The notes beneath the pieces were generated by a model. It saw only the letters and a list, made by a program, of their open reading frames with translations. It searched no databases and was not told the origin of the DNA. 64,000 bases of DNA from Dryomyza anilis (Eukaryota; Arthropoda; Insecta; Diptera; Dryomyzidae): contig OX638130.1 in assembly GCA_951804985.1 (NCBI GenBank), forward strand, positions 5,256,791 through 5,320,790. The letters run 5' to 3'. The translations under genes and the position numbers were made by a program. How positions within the stretch are numbered: the first letter of the stretch is position 1; every line of letters begins with the position of its first letter. Shown piece by piece: positions 35,901 through 46,715 of the stretch.

Positions 35901-37920
35901 GTCATAAAATAAAGAAGAACTGAAAGAAAGAAATCAAAGATTAATGAAAGTTTTTCTTAAAATCTTCATAACTTTGAAACGAAGTGTCCTAGAGGGGTCA
36001 AAGTCTGCAGTAATTTTTTACATTTCCGAATTTCGAAGTTTTCTGAAAACCTTCATCACTTTTAAACAGTTTATGCTGAATATTCAGGCTGTCGTTTGGT
36101 GCTGGTAAATCTCCCTAATGGGACCGAATAAATCAACGATTGTTTTTCTTAAAACCTTCATAACTTTGAAACGGAGCGTCCTAGAGGGGTGAAAGTCTGC
36201 ATTAATTTTTAAGATTTTCGGGATTTCAAATTTTTTAAATAAGAAATCAACGATTGAAAAAGCTTTAATCTCTCTACTGAGACCGAAAAATAAACGATTG
36301 AAAAAAGTTTCTTTTTTAAAGCTTCATAACTTTTAAACAGAGACTAGAGTGGACAAAGTCTGCATAGTTTATGCTGAATATTAAGGCTGTCGTTTGGTAC
36401 TTAAATCGTTTAAATCTCCCTACTGGGATCGAAGAAATCAACGATTGAAGATCGTTTTTCTTAAAACCTTCATAACTTTGAAACAGAGCGTCCTAGAGGG
36501 GTCAAAGTTTGCATTAATTTTTTAGATTTTCGGAATTTCGAAATTTTTTTAAAACCTTCATAACTTTTAAACAGAGCGGCCAAATCCAGCATAGTTTATA
36601 CAGATTTTATGGTTTGTGTTTTTAGATTTCAATTACAAGAAAATATTCCAAAAAAAGGCTTAATAAGAATTTGCAATATAAATAGTTTGTTTAGAACAAA
36701 AATGCAAAGTTGAAGAAACTGATTTGTTTTCCAAAACCATGTAGCCAGAACGAGCAAATTACGGCAGACGCATTTTGTAAACAAGGGTAAAGTTCGACAG
36801 CCAATGATGCCATATTAATAGAATATTGATGATGCGGGCATTCATGTAATACGCAGAAAAAAAACCTTTAAAATTCAATAGAAAAGTTGTAAATGTAGAG
36901 AAACAGCTAATTTGAAAATTTCACCCAAGAATGAAAACTATGCGGGTCTTTGAAATGTGAAAGAAAAATGTAGAAAACTCTTTAAATTAGGGGAAGCTGT
37001 TAATTGAGGGAAATGTGATTTCAATTTGTAACTAAACGTTAAATTCTAAAGTCATAATAGAGTAGTTAATGCTGTGTGAAACTGGGTCAATTTTAATGGA
37101 GAAAAATAATTAGATTTGAAAGGTACTTTAAGCGCTACAATTTCTTACATTACAGAGAAAAACTGCTAATTAAAACAAGAAAAGGAAGAAATAAAAGGAA
37201 GAAGAAAAACAAAAACAAAGAATAAAAACAATGAATTACAACTATAAAGAAAACTAAATGAAAACCTAAGACGAAAACTTAGCAGAAAAACTAAGAAAAT
37301 CTATTAAAATCTATGCGTTTAAATAACTTTCTCACAGAAAACATAACAAGTGTCTGGTGTGAAAAATTCAGCTGCATTTTTTTTTGTAAATCCAACGACC
37401 TGTTTTTCTGGTAAAATTGCATTTAATAGACAATTTAATGACAGTATTTGTGGTACATAGAAGAACCAATAGAACTGTTGTCGGCCGGTTGCATGCAACC
37501 AACTCAAATAGTTGACTGACTTCGTTCAGTGACCAACTGAGTGACTGTGAATGACTGACTGAATGAATGACTAACTTGGCCATAATGACTCTAAGTGCTG
37601 ACAAGCAAATATTGTTTTGTCAGTATTTTTTTTAATACTCATTTGCATTGAGGTTGGTCTGGAGTTTTTGCAGTAATTTGTAGAGGTTTTTTGGTCAAAT
37701 AACCTTGAAATTAAATATAGGTTTAGAGATCATTTTTTTGGGAGTTATGTATACAAAAAATATATTTTTCGAAAATATTTAAAACTTTTGTTTTACTGTT
37801 TATGTTTATAACGTAAATGTATCAAATTCGGACAACTTAGCAAAAATTCAAATTTAACACCGGAACCTGATCACAATAAATTAATCCCAATTAAGTCACA
37901 CACAGAAGATTTAGTTTTAT
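33000..37920. other. Non-coding DNA, no supported gene
   Basis: Contains the degenerate repeat at 35.9-36.6 kb. A 98-codon plus frame at 35141-35437, Lys/Arg-rich with no domain, is not accepted as a gene. A short tgac-type repeat lies at 37510-37575. Confidence 0.5.
35940..36610. repeat. Degenerate ~170-300 bp tandem repeat
   Basis: 'ccttcataactttgaaac' followed by 'gcgtcctagaggggtcaaag' recurs at about 35965, 36160 and 36465, and 'ctgtcgtttggt' with 'aatctccctactggga' twice. No coding potential. Confidence 0.75.
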
Positions 37921-37922
37921 TC

Positions 37923-38537
37923 AGTTTGGTACGCCGTTTGTAACACCCTGAAGAAAGCATCTCCGGTATGGACAAGTATATATATTCTTGATCAGCATGA
38001 CGATTTAGCGCTATCCGTCTGTCCGGCTGTCCATCTGTCTGTCCGTCTGTCCTTCTGTCTGTCTGTTGAAATCACGATTACGGAAAAAGTAGAAGAGCTA
38101 GAGCAATTAAACTTTAGATTTAGATTACATATATATCTAAGCTGTCTGAACAAGACAGAAGAAAATTGGCATGATCGATCTATTGTGACCTGAGAACCGA
38201 CCACTTATGTTCAAATACCTCATATAAAATTTACATCTACAGATCAATTTTACTGTATACGTGCTTAGGTAAACTTTTTTTGGTCAAATATATATTGACA
38301 TCATGCTGAAATACATGAAAATAATGTTTTCCTGCGAAACAAGTTGTGGTTACCAAAAAAAAATCGAAATTCGGTACACCTACCCATTTGTAAATATGGG
38401 TATCAAATGAATGGAAATTCTTCAGCGATGGAAAGTTTGTAGTTATTTTCAGGATTCGTATACCCTGGTGACCTATATACCAATTTGAATGGTAACCACA
38501 CATATGTGTAGGGTATTTATAGTCGGTCTAAGCCGAC
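37923..38537 (+). mobile_element. Helentron/DINE-like element, copy B (5' truncated)
   Basis: Same family as copy A in plus orientation. The blocks 'agtttggtacgccgtttgta', 'gcatctccggtatgg', a shorter GTCY tract at 38010-38064 and the terminal TAGTCGG-tctaag-CCGAC hairpin are shared. The first ~20 bp (ataccctacac) are missing. Confidence 0.7.
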
Positions 38538-38875
38538 GAATTATATATAATTGATGTATGTGATGTCCATGGCAAAAATCGTGTTGGGTAGTTTAATTAC
38601 TCCATGAATTCTAATGGAGTACCTTTTGCAAGTAATCCTCAATTATCTTCATATTTGTAAAATGTTTAATTGATGTTTGCTATAAGTAATCGTAAATTTG
38701 AAATATGTTTGTCAGCAATATTTATTGTGTTTGTCGCATGTTTGAAAGATGTTTGTATCCAATACCTCATAAGTAATTGGCAAGTAATTTGATATTTAAT
38801 GCTGTTCTTCGTGTACTCTCTTCATTCAATTATTTTTACAAATACAGACTTTATTAGAAAATCAATATTTATTTA

Positions 38876-39117
38876 GGGTGTGTGCGAGCTCGACTAAATT
38901 GCTGACTAAACTAAATTTTGTCGGTAATGCAGTGTTTGACTTTTCAATTTAGTAAATTTGCGAGCAGACTAAATTGAACTAAAATGGAAGACATCAAACA
39001 GGCATATGACAATCGATTTATTAGATACTTTAACAATTACCGGTTACCGAATGGCGATAGAATCAAAACCCGTACAATTTAGTTTAGTCAGCAATTTAGT
39101 CGAACTCGCACACACCC
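38876..39117. mobile_element. TTA-flanked MITE (PIF/Harbinger-type candidate), second family
   Basis: 242 bp with ~45-bp terminal inverted repeats (GGGTGTGTGCGAGCTCGACT then AAATTGCTGACTAAACTAAATT; the other end has GAGTTCGACT), flanked by TTA at 38873-38875 and 39118-39120. Repeats make up over a third of the element. Confidence 0.85.
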
Positions 39118-39340
39118 TTAATTGTATTTCATTTTTAATACTGTTTATCATAAGAATGTTTGACTCAGTTCTTTTATTATAAATCTTCAGTTGTTTACAA
39201 ATATATATTTTTATATCTATTTTTGAAGATTTATGTGTCATTCTGTATCGAGTTATTCTATAGAACAGATGTTCCTTTTACCACATCATATTCTTTATAA
39301 GTGAACTTCATGTTTTTATAAACAGCTAGATCTATGAACC

Positions 39341-39648
39341 GCGGTAGCTCATTGGTTAGTGCGTTTGACTGCGAGCCGAAAGGTCCCCGGTTCAAGCCTT
39401 GACTGGGGCTAACAACATCTTTTCATAGAAACATTTTTCTATACCGCGCTACCTCTTGTCAGTAAATGGCAAACCTACGAGAGTAAAACCATTGCCTATA
39501 AAAAAAGCTCTCACCCGCCGTTCGGATTCGGCAATAAACTGTAGGTCCCACCACTTTGAGTACAAATATAACACGCACAGCTCAAAATGGTGAGAGAGCT
39601 CGGCCGAAGTTCTATACAGGACTGTAGCGCCAAATTATTATTATTATT
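39341..39648 (+). mobile_element. tRNA-derived SINE, full-length copy
   Basis: 308 bp. The 5' head is tRNA-like with an A box (tagctcattggttagtgcg) and B box (ggttcaagcc), plus 'gcgagccgaaaggtccccgg' similar to the anticodon and variable arms. A unique body follows (actgtaggtcccaccacttt, cagctcaaaatggtgagaga) and a (TTA)n tail. Exact 13-bp duplications AGATCTATGAACC at 39328-39340 and 39649-39661 prove insertion by target-primed reverse transcription. Confidence 0.93.
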
Positions 39649-39974
39649 AGATCTATGAACCCAGTGAGAATTAAGTCGTTAATCATTACTCAATCTGTAT
39701 TTGTATGTGAGGTCAGGAACACCCATGTCTGATAATATTTTCTTTCTGCAAAATATTTATGACATTTTAATGTACATGTCCGCATTGTCATTCACTGATA
39801 AAGGTTACATTATATAAATCATATATTCGATACTTTTCAATTGCCTACTGAGCCCAAAGTAGCACCTGTTGGGAAGACTTACTGTCCGTTTAAATTCCAG
39901 GCTGACGTCGTTGATGTTTATGCAGGATGTTATCCTTAACAAAGTCTTTTCCTTCTTTACTACTAGACCCATTC

Positions 39975-40085
39975 CTCGAATCTCCAACTATTCCATCTCC
40001 AACTGTCCAATATCTAACTATTCAATCTCCAACATTTCAATCTTCAACGGTTCAATCTCCAACTATTCAAGACGCAACTATTCTC
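39975..40085. repeat. 15-bp minisatellite (caatctccaactatt)n
   Basis: About seven imperfect 15-bp units. The frame through it (Ser-Asn-Tyr-Ser-Ile repeats) is an artefact. Confidence 0.85.
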
Positions 40086-40089
40086 CAAG

Positions 40090-42116
40090 TATTGAAAACA
40101 CACGGTTCAAAAATACCATGAACAGTTATCATGAGGCAATAGTCAATTACTGTAGTCTGCCTACTCCTATACCAGCGAATGTTTTGCTTTTCATGTATTC
40201 ATCAAACATAAAGTTCCCCGCATTCCATAATCTCGAAATATTTCCCTGAAACCAAGTAGACGCATCAGCGAACCATTTCGAAGTAGACGAAGCTATTCCC
40301 TGAAATATACACTACTCCAAAATGGTAATATGCCTGAAATGCTAAGATCTCCAAAATGGAGATTTCCCCGAAATTGATATTTTCTCATAATGGATATGTG
40401 AAACACTTTGTCAGTTTCACAGACACTTTTGTTCGTTAATTAAAATTAATTGTAATTATTGTTTATATCACTATTTTCATTACAATACAGAGTATATAAC
40501 TTTTAGTTTTTATAGTATCTAATTTTTCTTGAAATTCCTCGTTTTCAGCTGGCACATTTAAAACACCTTTGCTCATTTTTTTTGTATACATTCCGTACGA
40601 TTTGTTTATACAACACTTAGAATAAAATTTTGTGTTTGTTTTCGATCTAGATCTATATTTTGCTACCATTACACTTAATTATAACTAGTTGTTGTTATTT
40701 TTCAAATTCTTATTATGCCGATTATTTCTTCCACTCACGCAAACTTGTTGAATTTAATTTTAGCGTCGCAAGGAAATACCATACAATTCACCAATAATAT
40801 AGAGTCTCTTTGGTACAACTCAGCGACTCCACCATCAAGCAACTCGACAACTCTTGCCGCCATCGATAAATGCGTCGCGTGGTCGCACTAGTCGACGTTG
40901 GTATCGCATACAATGTGGATCCATCCATGGACTACTGGTGGAATGCAATTCACAGCTGGAAGGTACATTGACTCCGTCGCTCGCATATAAATTGATTTTA
41001 TGGCATTTAATTAGACCCGCGGCAGGCTGGCTGACTGACTGACGCGCGTACTGACACATGGTCTGTCTACTTGGCTGCCTTCGAGTCGCATTCAAATTAA
41101 AGCAAAATTTTTGTATATTTGCTGTGGTATTCCAGCAGCGAATCGATACCATAACTAGTCGGTTTTCTTGTAAATAAATTAGAAATTGAAGGTTCTTGGG
41201 GTGGTGATTTTGTGGCGCGAAATTCGTTGCAACGTTGAAAGTGAGTATTGCATTTCAATTGGCGAGATATATGGGTGGCCCTTGTATGTAAGTGCAAGGC
41301 AGCTAAACTTTAAACATTCCACTTAATAATCCGCCAATGTATTCAAATCAGTAGTTCAGAAAATTAGAAATATTTAAAGTTCACATTGAAAATTAGTTAG
41401 GGTTAGACTTATTTCATATCCGTCACTGATCAGAATACAATGAGGTATCCCACCTAGTAATTCTGAACAGTGTCAACCAGGGTAATCCTAATTCCAAATC
41501 CACGTAAGACAACCTCATTTACGAAGAATCCTGATAAAAAGATTACTTAAGGGAACCTGGTCTGACACTTTTGAAAAATAACCTCATTGGAAATAATATT
41601 GTTGTAATATAATCGAGATGCTCTTAAAAACTTTGTATAATAAAACTGGTTAACAGAATTAATCTATTAAGATATTCCAATACCTAAATATACATAAAAC
41701 ACTAATGTAAAATAATACAAAATATAACATTTTTAAAATTTTGAAATATCTCATTTAGACTCAAAACGTTGACTTTTAAGACAACACTAAGACAATTTTA
41801 TTTGTGCACATTGCAATTTTTTGTTTCATGTGCTCGAATTTTGTAAAAAGTTTCAGGAGAATTTAAAAATATATCGAATGAAATAAGGTTAAAGGATAAG
41901 ATCAGGAAGCCTGAACAGGCAATCTAATCCGGATAACAATTTCAAATAACGTCACGTTTTGAATCAGGCATTAATGTGAATCATTATTTGAAATGAGGCA
42001 AGTCTGATCAGACAATGATTACATCCTGAACTAAATTTCTACTCCAGTAGTTCATCCAAAATTTCTCATTAAAAATGTTTGGTCCTTATTTTATCCAAAT
42101 TACGTAAACTTTATTT
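40090..42116. other. Non-coding DNA with a GC-richer island at 40.8-41.1 kb
   Basis: 40840-41090 (gcgtcgcgtggtcgcactag, gacccgcggcaggctggctg) stands out in GC but has no consistent splice-bounded frame. A regulatory island or conserved non-coding DNA is more likely than an exon. Confidence 0.4.
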
Positions 42117-42854
42117 TTATACCCTACACCTATGAGGTACAGGGTATATTAACTTTGTGCATATATTGTAACGCCCCTTAGGAGGCGTTTCCGGTATGGA
42201 AAAGTATATATATTCTTGATCAGCATCACTACCCGAGTCCGTTTAGCCATGTCCGTCTGTCTGTCTGTCTGTCTGTCCGTCTTGCTGTCTTGCTGTCTTG
42301 CTGTCTTGCTGTCCGAATACAGAATAACTAGAGAAATACTGATCAGAAGGCGATGAAATTTCGTCTCAATATATTTTAGCCAAAAGTAGGAACTGTGTTT
42401 GAAAATGAGCCAAATCGGTCAACGGACACGCCCACCTCCCATACAAGTCACTTTTATATAACTCTTTCGGAACTAATAACTCGAAAAGTATTAAAGGTAT
42501 AGTTATAAAATTTAAAAGGTATTGTTATAATTCACCTAAAAATATGTGGTCCAAAAATGGGCGTGATCCGCCCACTTTTTTTTTCATTATTTCCCGGGTT
42601 TTCATAGTGGAAAATTGATCCGTAAATTATTAAAATCAAATGTATGAAATATTAGCCTTTCAAAATTTTAAATATAGGCGTGGTCCGCCCAATTATATTT
42701 TTCAATTTTTTTTTTTTAGTTTTTTATACTTTATATAAATTTTTTAAATTATGGGGATATAAGACGTAAATTTCTGATATATGAATAATATTCTGAGGGT
42801 TAATATCCCCACCAAAGGTGTAGGGTATTCCATAGTCGGGCCCGACCGACTATA
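42117..42854 (+). mobile_element. Helentron/DINE-like element, copy C (related subfamily)
   Basis: Starts 'ataccctacacctatgaggt' with a short fold-back (accctacacc...aggtacagggt), has 'gtccgtctgtctgtctgtct' at 42250-42310 with a ttgctgtc extension, and ends 'ggtgtagggtattcc' plus the hairpin ATAGTCGG-gcccga-CCGACTAT. The interior (ggcgtggtccgcccac-type) differs from copies A and B. Confidence 0.7.
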
Positions 42855-43030
42855 AAAATCCGCCCCATGTGACCGAACTTACCCATGTGACCTAACTTTC
42901 CCAACTCGTTTATACTGGTCGCTATTCAAAAATTAAAAATACAAGTGTATTTTCAAATTGAACTATTATTTAATTTTCATAAATTTTAAACTATGATTTA
43001 CAGTGAAAAACACCAACTAAAGGCGGTCAT

Positions 43031-43100
43031 GTAGCGTCTGTAGCTCAGAGGTTAGTGCGTTGGACTGCGAGCCAAAAGGTCCCATGTTCAAGACTTGTTG
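43031..43100 (+). mobile_element. SINE tRNA-like head only
   Basis: 'gtagcgtctgtagctcagag' plus 'gttagtgcgttggactgcga' resembles the head of the 26.7-kb SINE, but the sequence after the B-box position (atgttcaagacttgttgtga) does not continue into the usual SINE body. Either a truncated copy or a different SINE with the same head. Confidence 0.6.
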
Positions 43101-43289
43101 TGATACCCCTCTTGTTTTTGATTTTTCGTTAGTTGCAGGAGGCGCGAATGACAAAATTTGATTTAGGAAAAAAAATATTTAAAGTGGCATGACAATTTTT
43201 ATCGCTTTGGTAACGTGGCCGATAAAATGCAGATCAGCCTTTTAAAGAATCGCAGCATCGCAAATAAATTATTGATTAAATGGATCTAC

Positions 43290-44180
43290 TTACCACAATA
43301 ATATCTTTAAATATCCTTTATCCTTTTAACTCAAATGTTAAATAACTGTTATGTTATATAGCTGTTAAATTATATCAATTTTAAACCACTGTAAAAATTG
43401 TTATACATTTAAATAGTGCACTGTTAACCAACCATACGCTGACTCTGTGAACTTTTCTGTTAAATTATGTTAACTCACTAATTAATTATTTTAAATTACT
43501 GGTAAAAATATGGTATTTTATTTAAAACACTGCATAGTATGAATGTAATGCAATTATTTATTGAACTGTTATGGAAATATGCAATGACTTTGGTGATAAC
43601 GAACTGTTTTATTAAATCGCTGTTATGTTGTACGACCTTCCTGTTATGTTGTTTTAATATTTTTATAAAATCACTGTTAGCATTGTGTTATATAAGTTAT
43701 GTTATTTTTATTTTTTAAAGCACTTTTTGGTAATGTTGTTTAATTTTAAACCACTTTTAAGGTGTTATGCTTTTGGTATTTGAATATTTTTTTAAAGACT
43801 CTTATGTTAAATCAGTGCTATACAACGCTGTTATGTCGAACGACTCTTCTGTAATTTTTTGTGAAGCTTCTGTTATTTTATATCGTTATGTTATTCAACA
43901 TTAAACCACTGTTAAGTACTTTTGGGATGTGTTCTGTTGACTCTTTAAGTAAGGATGCTGTTATCTATTATGTTAAATCACTGTTAACTTATATTATTTC
44001 ACTTTTAAAACACTTTTAAATTGCTTTTTTTTCACTATAAACATGTTTTGATTTTCTACTTTGAACTGGTGTTCAATACATAATTGTTTTTCTGTTAAAT
44101 CATCATTATGATACAACGCTGCTCTGTTACTTTTCTACTGCTAATTCACAATCACTGTTAAGTTTAATAATGCTGTAAAT
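43290..44180. repeat. Degenerate 'cactgttatgttaaat' repeat region
   Basis: Many diverged copies of 'ttaaatcactgttatgttat' and 'ttttaaaccacttttaa' over 0.9 kb. AT-rich, with no gene. Confidence 0.6.
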
Positions 44181-45267
44181 TCTGCAAATCGTATTATAAA
44201 ATTATTTTTAAAAGTGAAAAAAATCTGCAACTTTTTCTTGAAATTTTTCTATGAAATTCAACACTTTATTTTATTTATCTTTTTTTCTTTTAATGACTTT
44301 CATTAGCCGAACAAAAGACGTTCACGCTACAGAAAACACTTGTGAAGCATTCAAGAACACAAAAAGAATGTTTTTATTATATTTTTTTCTCTATTTGGTG
44401 GTTCTGTATTATTTGCTGGTTGGATGAATAATTTACAGCTGTTTAGCTTGGTTTATATGATGTTATTATTTTAATTCGTTTTATATATATTTTTGATTTA
44501 TGATTTAAATATAAATCGCACAAATTAAGATCAATCAATTTTTATATTTCTACTTTTATTAATAGTTTTTAAATTATTTTAATTTTTATTTTGTATATAT
44601 TTAAAATGTTAATGTAATATTTTTCATTTGATTTTCATTTATATTGATTATTTTTGTAACCTTTTTTTTTAATTGATTATACAAAATTTTTTCTGTTCAC
44701 GATTTAATTAAATGCCTGCAAATTAATTAAATTTCCGCAATTGAATAAAATGTTCATCATTAATAAGATTTCCTTATTTTAATACATTATGCTCAACACG
44801 AACAGACTGCATTTAACATGTTTATTGATTAATTTTTCTTTGCATGTTTTTCTTTTTTTGATCGGTAATTAAAATTTTTAATTTACGCACAATCGTTGAA
44901 AACACTTCACACTTCCACTGCATCCAACCATTCAACCGTTTGCTGCAATTGTTGCGCGAAGACTGACTGAATTTGTTTTTGTTTGTTTGTCTCTTTCGAG
45001 TGCTGAAGGCGGAAGAAGAGGCGGAAGCAGGAAAAGATACAAGAAACAGATGCAGAGAAAATGCACGATCAAAATAAATAAACAATGCTGGTCAGCGCAA
45101 ACACAGCAAGAACATGAACCACAATTGATCCAATTAGAAGCAACAAAAATCATGGTGGCTCAGTGGAGATGGAAGAGAGCGAATTAGAGTAAGAGAGCGA
45201 AGAAACGAATTGAAAAATGTTGTGCAGATAATGTTGATCGACGCAGAGTTTACAGAGCATCAACTGA

Positions 45268-45350
45268 AATTAAAAATGTATTTTTAGTGAAAATTTGAAT
45301 TTTTGGTGAAGAAATTTAATTTTTAGTGATAAATTGATTTTTTTTATTGA
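45268..45350 (-). repeat. 19-bp minisatellite, short remnant
   Basis: Three to four units of the inverted 'tttttagtgaaaatttgaa' form. A single unit-like piece (gatttttagtgaaatta) also occurs near 46393. Confidence 0.8.
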
Positions 45351-45701
45351 AAAAATAGCTACACAGTGCAAAGCTTCGCCTGTGCGAAGTTTTTGTAAAT
45401 GTCTATATCTAGACGGTGTGGAGTTTTTGCATTTTGAAATCACGACAATAATATACATGACGATTATAATATAAATATGATACCTTGTTTCCATTTTTAT
45501 AACTCTACTCTTAGGAGTTCACTAGTTTTAGCATTTTTAAAGTTTTAGTTATAAAGGAGATGCAACACCACATTGTTCAATCACCCCAAATTTAGCAAAC
45601 ACATAAACAACCCCAAATAAATCACTGGAACAAATTTCAGAACTTTGACTATCTTAAGTACACAGATATTTTAAATTAAAAAATCAAAGAATCTCAACTT
45701 A

Positions 45702-46291
45702 GGGCCGGTTTTACAGTGCTAGTTTAAACCTAGTTTAATATTTGTTTAATTAAACGTCTCATAAATTTAAACGAAGTTTAACTATGAAAGCTGTTTTATA
45801 GTGAAAGTTTAAAATGAACTGAGTCAAGTCGGATAAATATGGTATCACTAGCAAATGTCAACATATTATCGATTATTTATCTCATTTGGAACAGCTGATA
45901 ATTTTATGCAAACATTTTGTAAATCAAGACATCGAAAATAGATTTTAGATTAATAAAATAAATGAAATATACAAAAGATCATGTGAGGATAGAAGTTTGA
46001 TTTATACAATGCTGAAATACAAGAAAACAAACAGAACACACACATGCCGACAGACAATGTGAGAACAAGAAACAGAGAGCATGGATGGACAGTTCAAAAA
46101 GAGTGCAACTCTCATTCTTGTGGATAGTATCTGTCAAAAACAATAGGATTTTAAACGTTGTTTAAACGGCCAACGTAAGACGTTTAAACTTCGTTTTAAA
46201 CGACGATTTTAAGTCACTGTAAAACTGAATTCTGAGATTAAACTACGTTTAACCCAGAAATCTAGTTAAACTACCACTGTAAAACCGGCCC
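45702..46291. mobile_element. TTA-flanked MITE (PIF/Harbinger-type candidate) upstream of Rpn8
   Basis: 590 bp with termini GGGCCGGTTTTACAGTG(C/G)T followed by AGTTTAA in inverted orientation, flanked by TTA at 45699-45701 and 46292-46294. The TTA duplication and GGG terminus fit the PIF/Harbinger superfamily. The Rpn8 ATG is about 425 bp downstream. No transposase frame. Confidence 0.85.
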
Positions 46292-46450
46292 TTAGTGCGC
46301 CTCTACGCCGGGAGATGAACTCTCTGTCCATATATCATGTTCCTTGTTTTTAACTTATGTGTTTTTCTTATTTTAACTTTACTTTAAACTTGATTTTTAG
46401 TGAAATTAAAATGTATAAAATAAAGTTAATAATTAATTTTATTTTACAGT

Positions 46451-46461
46451 TGGCAACACTA
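46451..46461 (+). promoter_or_regulatory. Possible Ohler motif 1-like core promoter element of Rpn8
   Basis: TGGCAACACTA matches 9 of 11 positions of the Drosophila housekeeping core-promoter motif 1 (YGGTCACACTR), 255 bp upstream of the Rpn8 start codon in a GC-richer island (ccgcgcgccatctg follows). No TATA box is well placed. The site is also directly preceded by a splice-acceptor-like ttttattttacag, so a 5' UTR exon boundary is an alternative reading. Confidence 0.3.
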
Positions 46462-46715
46462 AACCGCGCGCCATCTGTGTTTCGAAGCACTCAACAGTTT
46501 GTTGTGGAACATAGCTTTAATACAGGGTTCGTGTCTTTGACAATGTCCACAAAGTATTTTAGTAAGGTAAAAAACCATTACAAACGTCAAAACTAAAAAG
46601 TTACCCACTTCATTCAATTGAAAATTATTAAAATTCAAATTCAAACAAGAATTAGCCGCAAAAAGCTAAAATAATTTTTAAAACCAAAAATCTACAAGAA
46701 ATTAATATACTAAAA

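Noticed and set aside
39341..39420. Considered as a genuine tRNA gene
   Set aside because: A and B boxes are present but the acceptor stem cannot close and the sequence runs on into the SINE body and (TTA)n tail between target duplications.
40835..41152. 105-codon minus-strand frame in a GC-richer island
   Set aside because: Overlaps a plus-strand frame of similar quality, no splice borders, Arg/Cys/Ser composition typical of random GC-richer DNA.
46357..46596. 79-codon plus-strand frame just upstream of Rpn8
   Set aside because: Lies in the presumed promoter/5' UTR with no conserved features; an upstream frame in the Rpn8 leader is possible but unsupported.
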